DNA of 64,000 bases from the NCBI GenBank assembly GCA_022113835.1, contig JAILWY010000016.1, positions 1,243,501-1,307,500 on the forward strand. The letters run 5' to 3'. This DNA is from Atopsyche davidsoni. Its lineage: Eukaryota; Arthropoda; Insecta; Trichoptera; Hydrobiosidae. Made by a program: the position numbers and the translations under genes. This document shows, one piece after another, positions 11,491-22,471 of the stretch (its first letter is position 1; every line of letters starts with the position of its first letter). Below the pieces are notes generated by a model, which ran no database searches, was not told the DNA's origin, and saw only the letters and a list, made by a program, of their open reading frames with translations.

Positions 11491-14400
11491 TAAACCAATA
11501 TATAATATTAAATATATATATATATATTGGATTTTGATGTAGATATTTATAGATAGATTATTCTACTAAGCTTTTACTTTTATATAATACCTTTTTTATT
11601 CTTTGTCTCAAGACGGTTTGGTTTACCGATGAATTATTTTTAAATCAACACTTGACATCTCTACAAAGCTTATATAATGGTAGATATGTTAAGTGTGGAC
11701 ATATTTAAGATTCCTTAAAGGGGGTAGTGTTGAGTGGAAGGAATGTGACGGCATTGCATAAAATTCTAATGCATTCCGGAAGGTAATTTAGCGAGGTGGA
11801 AATTTCACCCCAAACGACGTCCTTGAATACTGCGAATTCTTGAGAAATATTTGTTTGTTGCTACCCTCGAGGGCGCGACTACACCATAATATTTTAAAAA
11901 TATATATGCTATGATAATAATAATATTATAAATGTTAGCAAAAATATTGATAGTGTAGCGGTTCGGTCTTCCGACGTTTCGATCCTGGTACTGATAGTAT
12001 TTCCATGGTGGATAGAAACGTCGGAATACTCAAGATATCCCATGATTTAAAAAATCCCATAATACTTTTCATATCAATGAAAATAGGACTCTTGGTAATA
12101 ATTTGAAGAAAGTACTCCCATAGATGTGTTGGTCGGTACTGCTTTCTTAGGTGTTATGCCGCGTTTTAACTAAATTGTAACTTTAAAACGGGATGAGTAT
12201 ATTTTATATTATTCTTCTTCTGCTAGTAATACGTAGCAACTTTATTATCATCCTGTGTGTCGCTTTTGCGGTTTATTTAGTTTTGCACGCATTCAATGAA
12301 TAGAACTGCATGTTCAATTTTCACAGTGTGTTTAGAAAAATGGATCCCAATTTTTTTTTAATTTTTTTAAAATATCAGCAATTTATTTAAAACTGACATT
12401 GTTCATTATAATTAAATGCATTAACTGAAACATTAAAATTTCTAACAAAATATATTAATTCAATACACAACTTGAAATTTTGATATAATTTTTTTTAACA
12501 AACTTGAACCCTTAAAAATCGAAACCGTAATCTCTTAGCCATTTGGCTATTCAAGTTTATTGGAGAATTACAAATTAAACCAGTCAGTCGTGGATGTACT
12601 TTTATTGAAAAAAAAATATTTAGGAAAATACTTTCAACAACTAACTACTTTTTTTGCATTAAAAATATTATTTTTATTTTTTATTCTTATTTTTTTATAT
12701 AAACAACTATTGCGGCCCGACCCTTCAACTCGTGTGTAAATCGATTATTTTAAATATTTATTAAACCAGAAGGGATGTGTATACGGATTTATTAAATATT
12801 TAATAATAACCATAAGCAATGCTGTCACTTAAGGTCATAGTATTGTAAATAAATTTTGTTGTCTCTTTTTCTTGTGTAATATTTAAAAACACCTGTGCTG
12901 ATGTCTACATCAGTTTAATGTTTACGCACGTGCTGGTAATGAGTGAGTGATTCGGTTTGTGTAAAATCTCTTATAAGTTTGGTAAATAAGAGGTATTTCG
13001 GGAACCGAACAAGTGAGAGAGAAATCTGACAGCTTAGCCACAACTTCTCACGGTTCCGCCAAAGAAACAAATACATATTCAACAGTAGCCTGAAATATGC
13101 GGTAACCTCTCAAGGATTACTTGGAGCTCTTTGTTTGCAATTTAATATAATATAATACTATTTCATAAACCACAGTAATAACCGAACAGCAGATACATGG
13201 TTTTAAATGATATTACAAAGTCTCTCCCTCGAGGGGAGCACTTAAACGCATTGTTTTTAGATCGGGGCAAGTCTGTTTATTACATATTTAAAATAAAATA
13301 TTAATATTACACATACACAATATTTTTTTTTAAATAACACAATATATTTATTATACAATGGTTTTGCACTGTGCTCGACCCAGACTTTGTAGGCGGTTCG
13401 GTCTGTATTCCTCTACCCACAACCTCTAGGATCAGATTATTAATATATCAATCAGCTTGTAATTTCCATACGAGATTTGCACAGTGTCGATAAATCAACA
13501 GCCCAATGAAAAGCTTCACGATACTGCCTTTACTCATCATCGTGAGAAAAGCATGGCTTTGTAACCTCCAAGATTATTTACTTTTCCATGAAGCAGAAGA
13601 ATAGTCACAAAGACTAATATACTAGAGCACTGATCTCAAAAATTAATGCACAAAAAACCGCATGCCTTCGATGATTTAGGGGAGAAATACAGCATCAGAA
13701 CGCTTCTATAGTAGAAACATCGTTTTCAGGAATATGCCTACATAGCAACAAATAACATCAACGATTAAGGCAGCTGCTTCCAGCCTTCTAGTTGCCAGTC
13801 CATTACCTGGCGAAATCGTGTCATTTAATTAATTTAATTGTCACTTTATTTTTCTACGTCGAAAGTTGATTTTTTTACAGAGTATTGAAAAAACTATAAA
13901 TTATATTAATCTATTTTTTATTATTTAATTAACGTCCATTTTCAGGGTATAATAAAATCTTGAAGATGTTAAAAAATTTGATAAAATGACGACTTTTCAA
14001 AACCAAAGTTTGTTAAAGATTTTTTTCATTTTAATTTTTAAAATAATATATCGCACAGGGTTTATATTTAATATTTTAATTCCAATTTAAAAAAAAACTT
14101 TTTAATGTTTAAGACTCTTGGAAAAGGGACATGACGAATCTCCAAATTCCTACACTTCAATCGGAAAAACACATATTTATCATATTAATAGTAAGTTTAT
14201 AAGAAACAAAAAATATTCTATTCGGAAATAGGGATGTATCAAACTTTTTGCATTTAAATTTTTTTGATTGGTCCAGTCGGTTTTTCGCAAAACGGACTAG
14301 AAAATGATAAAAAAAAAAACTCGATTGTGGGACCTAGACCCTTAAGCATCAATTCTAGAAATAAATTAACAAATGATTCTTCAAAAGTATTTTTTTAATT

Positions 14401-15363
14401 GTGTCATTTTTTTTAAGCCCTAACCTAATATAGCGTGTTTTTAGGAGAAAGCATGACGTTTGAAGCACCCTGTACCTCGTGCGCCGCGGAATGCAAACGA
14501 ATGTATTTCTGGATTTACTGTCGAATTCCATTTGAATATTCAATTGAACGATTCAAGGTTTCCATTGCGGAAGACGTGACAGGACTTTTCAACACATTCA
14601 CAGAATATTAGATAAAATCCCTCATAAATCACGGTTTTGAAATGAGACATATTTCAAATATATAAATATATAGACTGAATCGAAAAATAATCAAAACTCA
14701 TACTTATACTGAAATGTTACCGGAAACAAGTAATTTATACAATTTTTCTCTAAACAACTATTATTTTATATTCTCATAATATGTTGATATTCATTATATG
14801 CTTACATAAACAAAAAAATATACATTTTAGACAAAAACTACTCGCTGAAATTAAATTATAATATTTTAGTAAAAAATGTTTAGGGTTATTCTCCCCGATG
14901 ATACTGATCAAGCATGATGGCGAAACCGGTAGCGTTAAAGAAAAACAATCTGGAATAACACTGAACACTTTTTTATAAAATATTTTTATTAAAAAATCAT
15001 TAAATATAGTACGGCCCTTGGTTTAGTTATACCAGGTTTAGCAAATAACTGCACAACGCGATTAGATATTATTCAATCAAAAATGGCCACCCAAACATGC
15101 GAACAATTTTTAATTTATATTTTTTACAGAAAGCACTTGATGGAAATACATGGAAATGTTTCATCCGCTTTTAATTTTTGACGCGACTTGTTTCGCCATT
15201 ATATCTTTAAGCAAAGTGAGGTTTCGTAAACTATTTACAAATTAGCAAATAGAGGGAAGCAACATTTGTCACAAGTGATTATATGATCAATGAGCCTTAT
15301 CGAGAGCTTTCAGTTACTATTCATTTTTAAAAGTATGAGCACATATAAATATTGTTATAATAA

Positions 15364-15367
<4 letters not shown>
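11491..15367. other. AT-rich intergenic DNA, no gene seen
   Basis: It contains an inverted repeat (11969-11985 with 12009-12025, one mismatch) built from TTCCGACGTTTC and its complement, a GAAACCGGT hammerhead-tail motif at 14922-14930, and a possible decayed tRNA-derived piece near 12505-12560 (minus strand, TAGCCAAATGGCTAAGAG). No coding signal. Confidence 0.5.

Positions 15368-15407
<40 letters not shown>
15368..15407. repeat. (TA)20 microsatellite
   Basis: A pure, uninterrupted TA dinucleotide run of 40 bp. Confidence 0.95.
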
Positions 15408-15411
<4 letters not shown>

Positions 15412-16180
15412 TATTTTGAAAATAAATGTGTACAAGATCACTTACTGGTTTCTTCAGACTGACTTAAAAGGCGAAACCGCTCACAAAAAAAAACGATTAT
15501 AACTATTTTACTACTCTATTATGGATATTCTACAAATTATACTAATTTGTTGTGGATTTTAAATGATTATCTTTTAATTCGGTTCGTTGTAAAATCGCTT
15601 GGGTAATTTTAGCATCATGATTGATGCGCGAGAAAAGATAGTTTGGTAAACGTCAATCTCCAGTTCGTTAGAATTGTTATACCGACGCTATTAGAACTGG
15701 CTTTGTAAATAAAAAAAAATATTAAAAGGCCATCACACCCGTTCTCGAGCTACGTTTTCTCGTGTCTCCTTGACCGGTGCCACTAGATTTATTTACCAAA
15801 AAAAACTAATTTTAATACTGAGTATATTTTTTGAGATGGTTCACAGAGCTCCCAAAAATGAAATACGTATACGTTATTGAGTTCGCATGTATTTCAATAC
15901 TGGTAACCCTGGAATGGCGTCATTATTATTACAGTGAGGTCACGACATAAAGGTTGTTTTAGATTAACTTTACAAGTGGGAGACAAACAAAGTGAAGTTA
16001 ACTGAACGAGGGATTATTAAAATTCACTTCAACGGGTTCCTAAGCCGCATTAACTCTCTTTACAAATAGACACTACAAAAGAGATTCACCTCGCGCAAAT
16101 TATACAGAAAACTCACCCACACATATTAAAACTTCAAAACGGATTCGTATCCTCCTCCCCCCTTGCTTGTGCATGGCTGC
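15408..16180. other. AT-rich intergenic DNA
   Basis: Nothing is recognised beyond short A tracts and a partial GCGAAACCG word near 15471. Confidence 0.5.
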
Positions 16181-16462
16181 GTGTGTAAAGGATCGGTAAT
16201 AGAGTAGTGGGCTTTGAATGATTGTGGAGGGATGTGCTCTGGAAGTACTAGGGGGGCTTCTGCTATTATTTCTGTAGCTTGTTGCAGAAGGAGTATCAGA
16301 TCTAAACTCCAGAGTTTTGTAAGGAAAAGGATTATATAATAATGCTATTGGCAACAGCAATACGCAAACTACGGAGTACACTACATTATTTTCCCCTTTA
16401 GAAAACCATGAACACTGACTCAGCATGAAAAATGTTCACCAACCTCTAAGGAGAAGCACTTG
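16181..16462 (-). repeat. Dispersed repeat, reverse-oriented copy
   Basis: The reverse complement matches the copy at about 9289-9606 in order: CTCCT, GAGGTTGG, CATGCTGAGTCAGTGTTCATGG, GGGGAAAATA, GCGTATTGCTGTTGCC, TTATATAATCCTTTTCC, AGATCTGATACTCCTTCTGC, CCACAATCATTC, GATCCTTTACACAC. Length is about 280 bp. No coding capacity and no obvious terminal inverted repeats. It is probably a SINE or MITE that I cannot name. Confidence 0.8.
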
Positions 16463-17421
16463 ATGAAAAATAACTGATACCTAAAGATGTATTTATCAAT
16501 TATCTAATGCAAAAGCAAAATTTAATTAAACCCAAACGTATTTCGTATTTCAATTGTATTAAAACCAATATTCTTTCAAACCTGCTCCATTTGTATCTTT
16601 TGTTGAATGTTTACATCAAATATCGTTTACGAATTTTTTTTTAACTCGGTGGAATTCAATTTTTTTGTTAATTTCATGTTTTGTCATTTCAAAGTCGATT
16701 AAATTAAATACAGACAATTTTCATTTAAAAGAGACGATTTACCGAAACCCGAGAACGATATCTTTAGGATTGTTTTCGTTTCTTCTTCACATTGGCCGAG
16801 TCTCCAGAGTGCCTCCAGGTTCGATTCTCTACAGAACCAATCGTGGGACTGTTCCACGATAATATTGACTCTGGAGCCGAATTCGAGACGCACGACGGGG
16901 TTATTTTCTAATAGAACCTGTTTGTTTCTTTAGGAAACAGTCTTATACTATATTTTCTCCCCCACCGCTTATTGGTGGGGGAGAAAATATAGACTAGCTA
17001 AAGCAAAGGTTTCTCAGTTATGCAACTCAAATCAACAAAGCTTGCTAATTCATTGTGAGTTTATCTTAACTGTTCGTTTAAAATACGCCTCCCGGCAAAA
17101 AGCACTGTGCAAGCAAAAGCACTGTAGGACGGGCCAACCTGATATATGGCACATTTTTGTTAATTGGGTAATAAATATCGGCAGGGCTGCTTGCGTGACA
17201 TGATGGCGCTCTCTTTGCCTGCTGTCACACGCTCGTATGAAAATATTAGTTTTCAGTTCCATTTACAGCTTGGCAGAGTCAACACAGGGCGGACTAATGA
17301 CAAACACCGACTTTTGTCCACGCCGCTCTAGTGATGCGCAAGTTATCTTAATAAAATATATACAATTATAAAAAACATTTAATTTTATTTGGTCTTCGGT
17401 TTCATTGTTTACACTTTACAG
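16463..17421. other. Intergenic DNA with one strong hairpin
   Basis: No gene is supported. About 16780-16910 and 17040-17340 have balanced composition but no defensible frame. The hairpin at 16948-16992 is listed separately. Confidence 0.5.
16948..16992. repeat. Perfect 19-bp hairpin, 7-nt loop
   Basis: Arms 16948-16966 (CTATATTTTCTCCCCCACC) and 16974-16992 are exact reverse complements around GCTTATT. It could extrude as a cruciform or mark a small palindromic element. There is no tract that would make it a terminator of a known RNA gene. Confidence 0.9.
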
Positions 17422-17501
17422 CAGAGGTTCCAAAACTTTTTGTCCCGCCGACCCCTTGTCGAGTTTTCCTGTTTTTCGTAGACCGTAGGATTTTCTGTCA
17501 A

Positions 17502-17544
17502 TTATATCCGTTCAACAGGGGTCCGTTATATCGAGGTGTTACTG
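17502..17544. mobile_element. Solo pogo/Tigger terminus nested in the hAT relic
   Basis: GTCCGTTATATCGAGGTGTTA, then CTG and a following TA dinucleotide, matches the right end of the MITE at 4619-5000. The left end is not found, so this is a truncated copy. Confidence 0.7.
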
Positions 17545-17551
17545 TATACCT

Positions 17552-17986
17552 TTATAAATAAAAACACACAAAATGCAAACATAGTAACATTCCCAAAAAA
17601 AAATCAATACTTTTAATGGGAGGGGTCTGATGCTTTGATAGCAAATTTTCAATATTTAGCTTCAAATAAGTCAGATTTAGCGCAGTGATTTCCAATCTAT
17701 TTCTTTTTTTTTTTGTAAGAAGAATGGCAACCGCACTGAAACCCTTTTCCACGAGGAATGTAGATGGTAATGCTATCAAAAACCTTCTTGCGATAGGCCA
17801 TAATGCAAGATAAATAGCAGGTATGTCTCTCTGAAGCCAAAATTGCTTATATCCCTTTCTAAACTGCACCTTCAGTTCTTCTTGTAGTATGACTTCCGAT
17901 TCTTGTATGGATTCGTATGGATTGATAAACCACTGATATTTTGGTGATGACGTGCTTAAATGGGATCCACTCCCGTAGACCCCCAT
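17552..17986 (-). pseudogene. hAT transposase C-terminal fragment
   Basis: An open 144-codon remnant of a hAT transposase. The dimerisation region is recognisable from FLVEKGFSA followed by LLTKKKRNRLEI, and ends with a NIENLLSKHQ tail as in the ZBED5-like branch. It has no own promoter or full catalytic domain, so it is a relic inside the deleted element. The survival of an open frame suggests a fairly recent insertion or chance. Confidence 0.8.
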
Positions 17987-18065
17987 TTACAGTTCATGGA
18001 CCCCCAATTTAATTTTTCGCTGTCATCGACCCCTTGCAGGGCGAAATCTACTTTGGGAACCTATG

Positions 18066-19073
18066 CATTACAGGAACGCAGGCTTGGAAGAATGCGACAC
18101 ACGTGTGCTCTGGCCGCTCGCCACAAGCCGACTGAGCCGGAACGACGGGTCTTTTGCTGCCAACATAAACATTATTATCAGGTGTAAGCAAGCGGTAAAG
18201 TAAACAAGGTATAAATCAGTGTAAACAAGTATGAAGCAGGTGTAATGCCGCATTGAGCTTTGATCCGACAAAGTTTCGACTGCGAGATTTAGAATCACAA
18301 GTTACTCGGTAGATATTTCAATTCAACTAAATTGTATTAATTTTATAAATAAAATAACAGAAATGAATTTTTTTAGTAAACATGTTCGTACAACTACGTT
18401 TAATACATTTAGATAGATTTTCAAATATATTTCAAAGTTACTTTTTAAGGACTGCTCACGACTGTGCAATTTACATATTAACCATAGCTTTTATTGATCA
18501 ACAATTATTTTAAATGTTCATCTAAATTTGTGTGCAAAATTCACTATTCTTTCATCTAGTCACACAGTCATAGTAAAACCTTTTTTTATTGGACAATTAG
18601 TTTCTATCCGATGTATCTTGAGTTGCGTTAGAAATTGAGAGTATTATTATTATTTTAAAACCGCCCAAATGCACGTTTTTTTTTCCAATTATTATTATTT
18701 AATATTTATGTATGGTAAAATATTTTTTTTATGCTGAAATCGTCAGCTAGTAATTTTCCCAACCGTGCTCCCATCCCAGCGTGGACTTTATTTGACGGTG
18801 TGCCGGCATAAGCAAAGTTCGGCTGGGCTTTGATCTCAATATTATCTGAAATATATTTTTTATGTGTAAAACCAACCCAATAGCAGTGAAAAACGAAGAG
18901 GAATTAATTTAAAAAAAACAATTCAGGAATAAAAATGTATATTATTTTAAAAATTTGATAAAATATGCGGTTGGATAAAATTCTATTACATGTAAGTGAT
19001 ACACAGTTTTCCTGTTTAAGATATTAACATGTCATGAAATGTCAAATAATATGTGCTGATCTACTAATTATAT
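18066..19073. other. Intergenic DNA
   Basis: Mostly AT-rich. About 18760-18840 is a short island of balanced composition (CCAACCGTGCTCCCATCCCA) of unknown role. Confidence 0.45.
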
Positions 19074-19153
19074 CATCTTCATCCAATGCTTCTCCTCAGG
19101 GGAGGTTGGCGTCCATTTCACTGTACTCATGCTGAGTCAGTGTTCATGGCTTT
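19074..19153 (+). repeat. Dispersed repeat, 5' fragment
   Basis: It starts CATCTTCATCCAATGCTTCT and runs through GAGGTTGGCGTCCATTTCAC to GTGTTCATGG, then stops. It matches the beginning of the full copies. Confidence 0.8.
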
Positions 19154-19300
19154 GAGAAAATGTACATTTTCAATTACAAGTTTTTAGGGTCGATAGTATA
19201 TAAATAAGCTTATAAACTAAAACAAGAAATTATTTTGAATAGGCCCTATTTCAAAATTATAAATTGCAGAGGCTACCCGTTTATAACTATAACTATATCG

Positions 19301-19569
19301 AGTGCTTCTCCTCAGAGGAGGTTGGCGTCCATTTCACTGGGCATATACTCATGCTGAGTCAGTGTTCATGGTTTTTTAAGGGGAAAATAGAGTAGTGGGT
19401 CCTCGGGGCCTTCTACTCCGCAGTTTTATATTGGAAGGAAATTTCTGCGTATTGCTGCTGCCCAATAGCATTATCATTTAATCGTTTCATTACAAAGCTC
19501 TGGCCTTGCAGCAAGCTACAGACCCCTACATCCCTCCACAATTATTCCATTGCCGATCCTTTACACACG
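19301..19569 (+). repeat. Dispersed repeat, nearly full copy
   Basis: It carries the full order of family words (CTTCTCCTCAG, GAGGTTGGCGTCC, CATGCTGAGTCAGTGTTCAT, GGGGAAAATAGAGTAGTGGG, GCGTATTGCTGCTGCC, ACATCCCTCCACAAT, GCCGATCCTTTACACAC). The AGATCTGATACTCC segment is lost relative to the copy at 9289. Confidence 0.85.
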
Positions 19570-19805
19570 CTCTGGATACATAATGAGGAGAGCGTGTTAT
19601 GAATTACTAATTGATTAAAAAATTTGATTCATTACACATCTGTGTTTGTGTGCGTATGCCAATCCACTCTTAAAAGTGCAGTAATTTTGACACTCCTTAC
19701 TTAATCTATCTGAACGTTGATGTGCTTTTTCCGTGAGAGAAACATTTAAATCAAAAACCGTCTGCAAAATTGCATTATCGTGTGCTAAGGTGTAATGAAT
19801 AGCTC

Positions 19806-19980
19806 CTGCAGCAGACGGATGAGCCAAGCGAAGCGCGTGACGTCACGGCCGCCATCTTAATGGCGGACGAGCATTTGAATAATGGCGTCTTCCGGGACTG
19901 AAAGCGGAAACCCTCTCGGCTTGACCTCCCACTCCACGCCGAAGCCATTCGTCTCCATCGGAACTTCACCTCAGGTTGAT
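19806..19980 (+). promoter_or_regulatory. Compact CpG-rich promoter-like island with CRE and YY1/Pho-type motifs and a possible first coding exon
   Basis: The 8-bp palindrome TGACGTCA (CRE/ATF) is followed 4 bp later by CCGCCATCTTAATGGCGG, an inverted pair of CCGCCAT. Read on the minus strand it contains AAGATGGCGGC, the YY1-type element often found over start sites. On the plus strand ATG at 19882 (context AATAATGG) opens 31 codons ending at a CAG/GTTGAT candidate phase-0 donor (19974/19975). A short upstream frame begins at 19860. The minus strand also has an ATG within the YY1 motif, so direction is not certain. Confidence 0.4.
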
Positions 19981-20880
19981 TTGATAACCTCCATCTGCAT
20001 CGTTTTCATTTTATCTCTTATCAAATTTACTTCTAGAATTACACTAACCATTTATATATGACATCTTTTATTTACTGAAGAATTACAAATTTATGACGAT
20101 TGTCAAAACGTTTATACTATCGTATTATCAGCCGAGTTGGCTTAGTAATAATTTACGGCGGATTAAATAATAGCGGTATAGATTATTAGATTATCTGACA
20201 ACGAGCCATAAATTTGGTGTTTCCTTCCATGTAAAAAAGCAAGATACTATTGTACTATAGATTTTAACACTTTTGTTATGGGACTGCATGTGATGGCCAC
20301 GCAGTCCAATGCTAAGACTAAAAGAAAACACGTGACCCCTTCAAGATGAATAAATTTCCAATGAAGAGTAATTGAATGAAAAAAAATGTACATACGAGCG
20401 TATTAATAAATTTTCGACAGACTAGTTTAGTTGGTACAAAAACACTCCATATTAAATTAACAAATAAATTTTGCCATTTATGATAATTTTTATTTGTAAG
20501 CGCTTTCGCCATTCAAGGAGTCTGAATGCGAAAAAAGGTACAAAAAATCACAAAAAAAAAATATATCTTTGCAAATTTATTGCTTTAAAATATTTATTTT
20601 AGATTGCTTAGATTAAAACGATCTAGTAATTTTACTGAAGATTCACAGTATAAGTCTTAAATTATGTAAATTTTCCCATGAATTTTCCCGTTTCGAGGTT
20701 GCTGTTACAAACGTTAATGTTTAAGATATGCACAAATTTTATAGTAATGCGAATTACAAATTACCGACACTGTCTCGAAACAGAAAACGCCTTCTGATAC
20801 CGAAAAGTTCCGCATTCACATATCCGATTTATTCAAAGATTTCGGCTCTAGACAGCAGAGGGGGGACGGAGTTAAGGGCA
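19981..20880. other. AT-rich intergenic DNA
   Basis: No gene or repeat is recognised. Confidence 0.5.
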
Positions 20881-21150
20881 GCCATAACAACCGACGGCAC
20901 AAAGATGAGAATAATGCGGTGGAATTAAGGCTGCGATAAATTAATGGGCCGACCTTATCGCTCCGCGTGTTGTCAGAAATCTGTCTGGCCCCGTTCGCGA
21001 ACTTTTATTTCCCCATGGCTCACATAGATTTTCACCCTGAAACGCAGTGATTCTCAGCTGCCTTTTCAAGATGAGGATAAATGGGGTGCTAGAAATGACA
21101 AAAGGGGCAAGAAAAGCAGTAAAAATGTGATATAGACCAAATATATTCAT
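20881..21150. promoter_or_regulatory. CNE-like island with inverted GCGATAA / TTATCGC pair
   Basis: A balanced-composition block without coding signal. GCGATAA (20933-20939) and TTATCGC (20955-20961) face each other around ATTAATGGGCCGACC, an ATTAAT homeodomain-like core. The arrangement looks like a compact enhancer module, but this is inference from composition and motif layout only. Confidence 0.25.
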
Positions 21151-22471
21151 GGGCTTTGGCAGCCGTTGTTATTAGATTTACTTGTTGTTTGTTTGATCTT
21201 TCGACGTTTCGGTCCCGGTGCTTGGGCTATTTTTTTAGGTAAATTTATAATATGGCTCATATTCAAACTACAACAAAATACTCAGGAATAATGCAAATAT
21301 AAAACTAAATAATTTGAGAATTCGCTTGTTTTTTTACTCCCATATATATTTGTCAGACTTGGTGGCAAACTAATAGACAAATCAAAAATGAGATATCGTT
21401 ATCACCGACCGCTACAATCTAAAAAAAATTAGAAACGCGACAGCGAGAAGTGTAATCTGTTCCCTCGTGACCTGGTTCGCAATAATCTATTGTAATAACT
21501 GTACTTTTATTGGTGACCGTTTATTATCAAAAACATTGATTACTTTACGTTAATTTCGATGTTTTGCAATTATTTTCATTTGATATTGAGTTTAATTGGA
21601 CTTGGTAAGGTTTAGTTACACCAATTGTTAAATAAAACCTTTTTCTCCACCGAACACATTTGTGTGTCTGTATTTACTATCACAAAGTACAAAGGGTAAA
21701 AAAATTCTCAATAGGAATACAAAAAATTAAAAATAAAGTTTATATTCAAAAAAGTTTAGAAAGCACTGCCAAAGATATAACTATTTAGGTCACTACGTAC
21801 TTCTTACTAACTGTCGCAAGATAAAACTGTAGCATTAGTTCTCTGCTATACTTAATAAAAAGACATTTGCTTAACATCAAAAATAAGATACCGTGTCATT
21901 ATTGTTATACTAGGCAGTACTACAAAGTATAGCCGGGGATATAATATAAATAAATACCCCAAAGAGTAATTTCATTGATAAAGAATTGAAAATTATCATG
22001 TCTGCTCACACTGGACCATGAGTTTATTCAAATATAAACAATAAATTTAATATGCTAGGCAATATATAAAAGATGCATCGTCAGTTTTCAGGGCAGGTCA
22101 TGCGATGGAAATTGAAAAATACTTCAAGTGAAAGAATGTCAACTCTCAAACACACGTCGCTTATGAAAAGACGGTTTTTATTTTAAATATTTTTTTATCT
22201 AACTCACTCTCTGCATTTTTTTTTAAATAAGTATTGTACATTTATTACAAATGCCTTCAAAAGACTGCATATATATTTTTTTAAGTCAATAGAAACCCAA
22301 ACGTCTCGTGAACCCTAGTTTTGTTATTAACACATTAAGTGACTTTTGTCTAATAATTAAAGGTCGTGAGTCTAAAGAAAGCCTTAACACTTCTACTCTC
22401 GCCTTGAACGATAAAACGGTCCTATTTATTAATTATATTTTGATATGTATCCTTTTTATGTATCAAAGATT
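21151..22471. other. AT-rich intergenic DNA downstream of the first IR gene
   Basis: It holds a hammerhead-tail motif on the minus strand (GGGACCGAAACGTCGA, about 21201-21216). Near 22433 the plus strand reads TTTATT, a candidate AATAAA polyadenylation signal for the IR gene to the right. Confidence 0.5.

Larger units (their letters stand above)
17422..18065 (-). mobile_element. Internally deleted hAT transposon with transposase C-terminal relic
   Basis: Terminal repeats CAGAGGTTCC (left) and CATAGGTTCC (right, reverse complement) are flanked by near-identical 8-bp duplications CTTTACAG (17414-17421) and CATTACAG (18066-18073), the hallmark of hAT insertion. Inside, 17552-17986 on the minus strand keeps an open frame of 144 codons whose ALWPIARRFLIALPSTF and VEKGFSAVAILLTKK stretches fit the hAT C-terminal dimerisation region (ZBED5/FAM200/SCAND3 type). 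N-terminal BED finger and catalytic parts are missing. A pogo/Tigger terminus (about 17502-17544) is nested within. Confidence 0.85.

Noticed and set aside
14905..14935. CTGATCA...GAAACCGGT as a second intact hammerhead
   Set aside because: The invariant G8 is changed to C and no stem I can be formed, so it is at best a decayed copy.
15290..15502. Short plus frame containing an alternating Ile-Tyr run
   Set aside because: It is the translation of the (TA)20 microsatellite.
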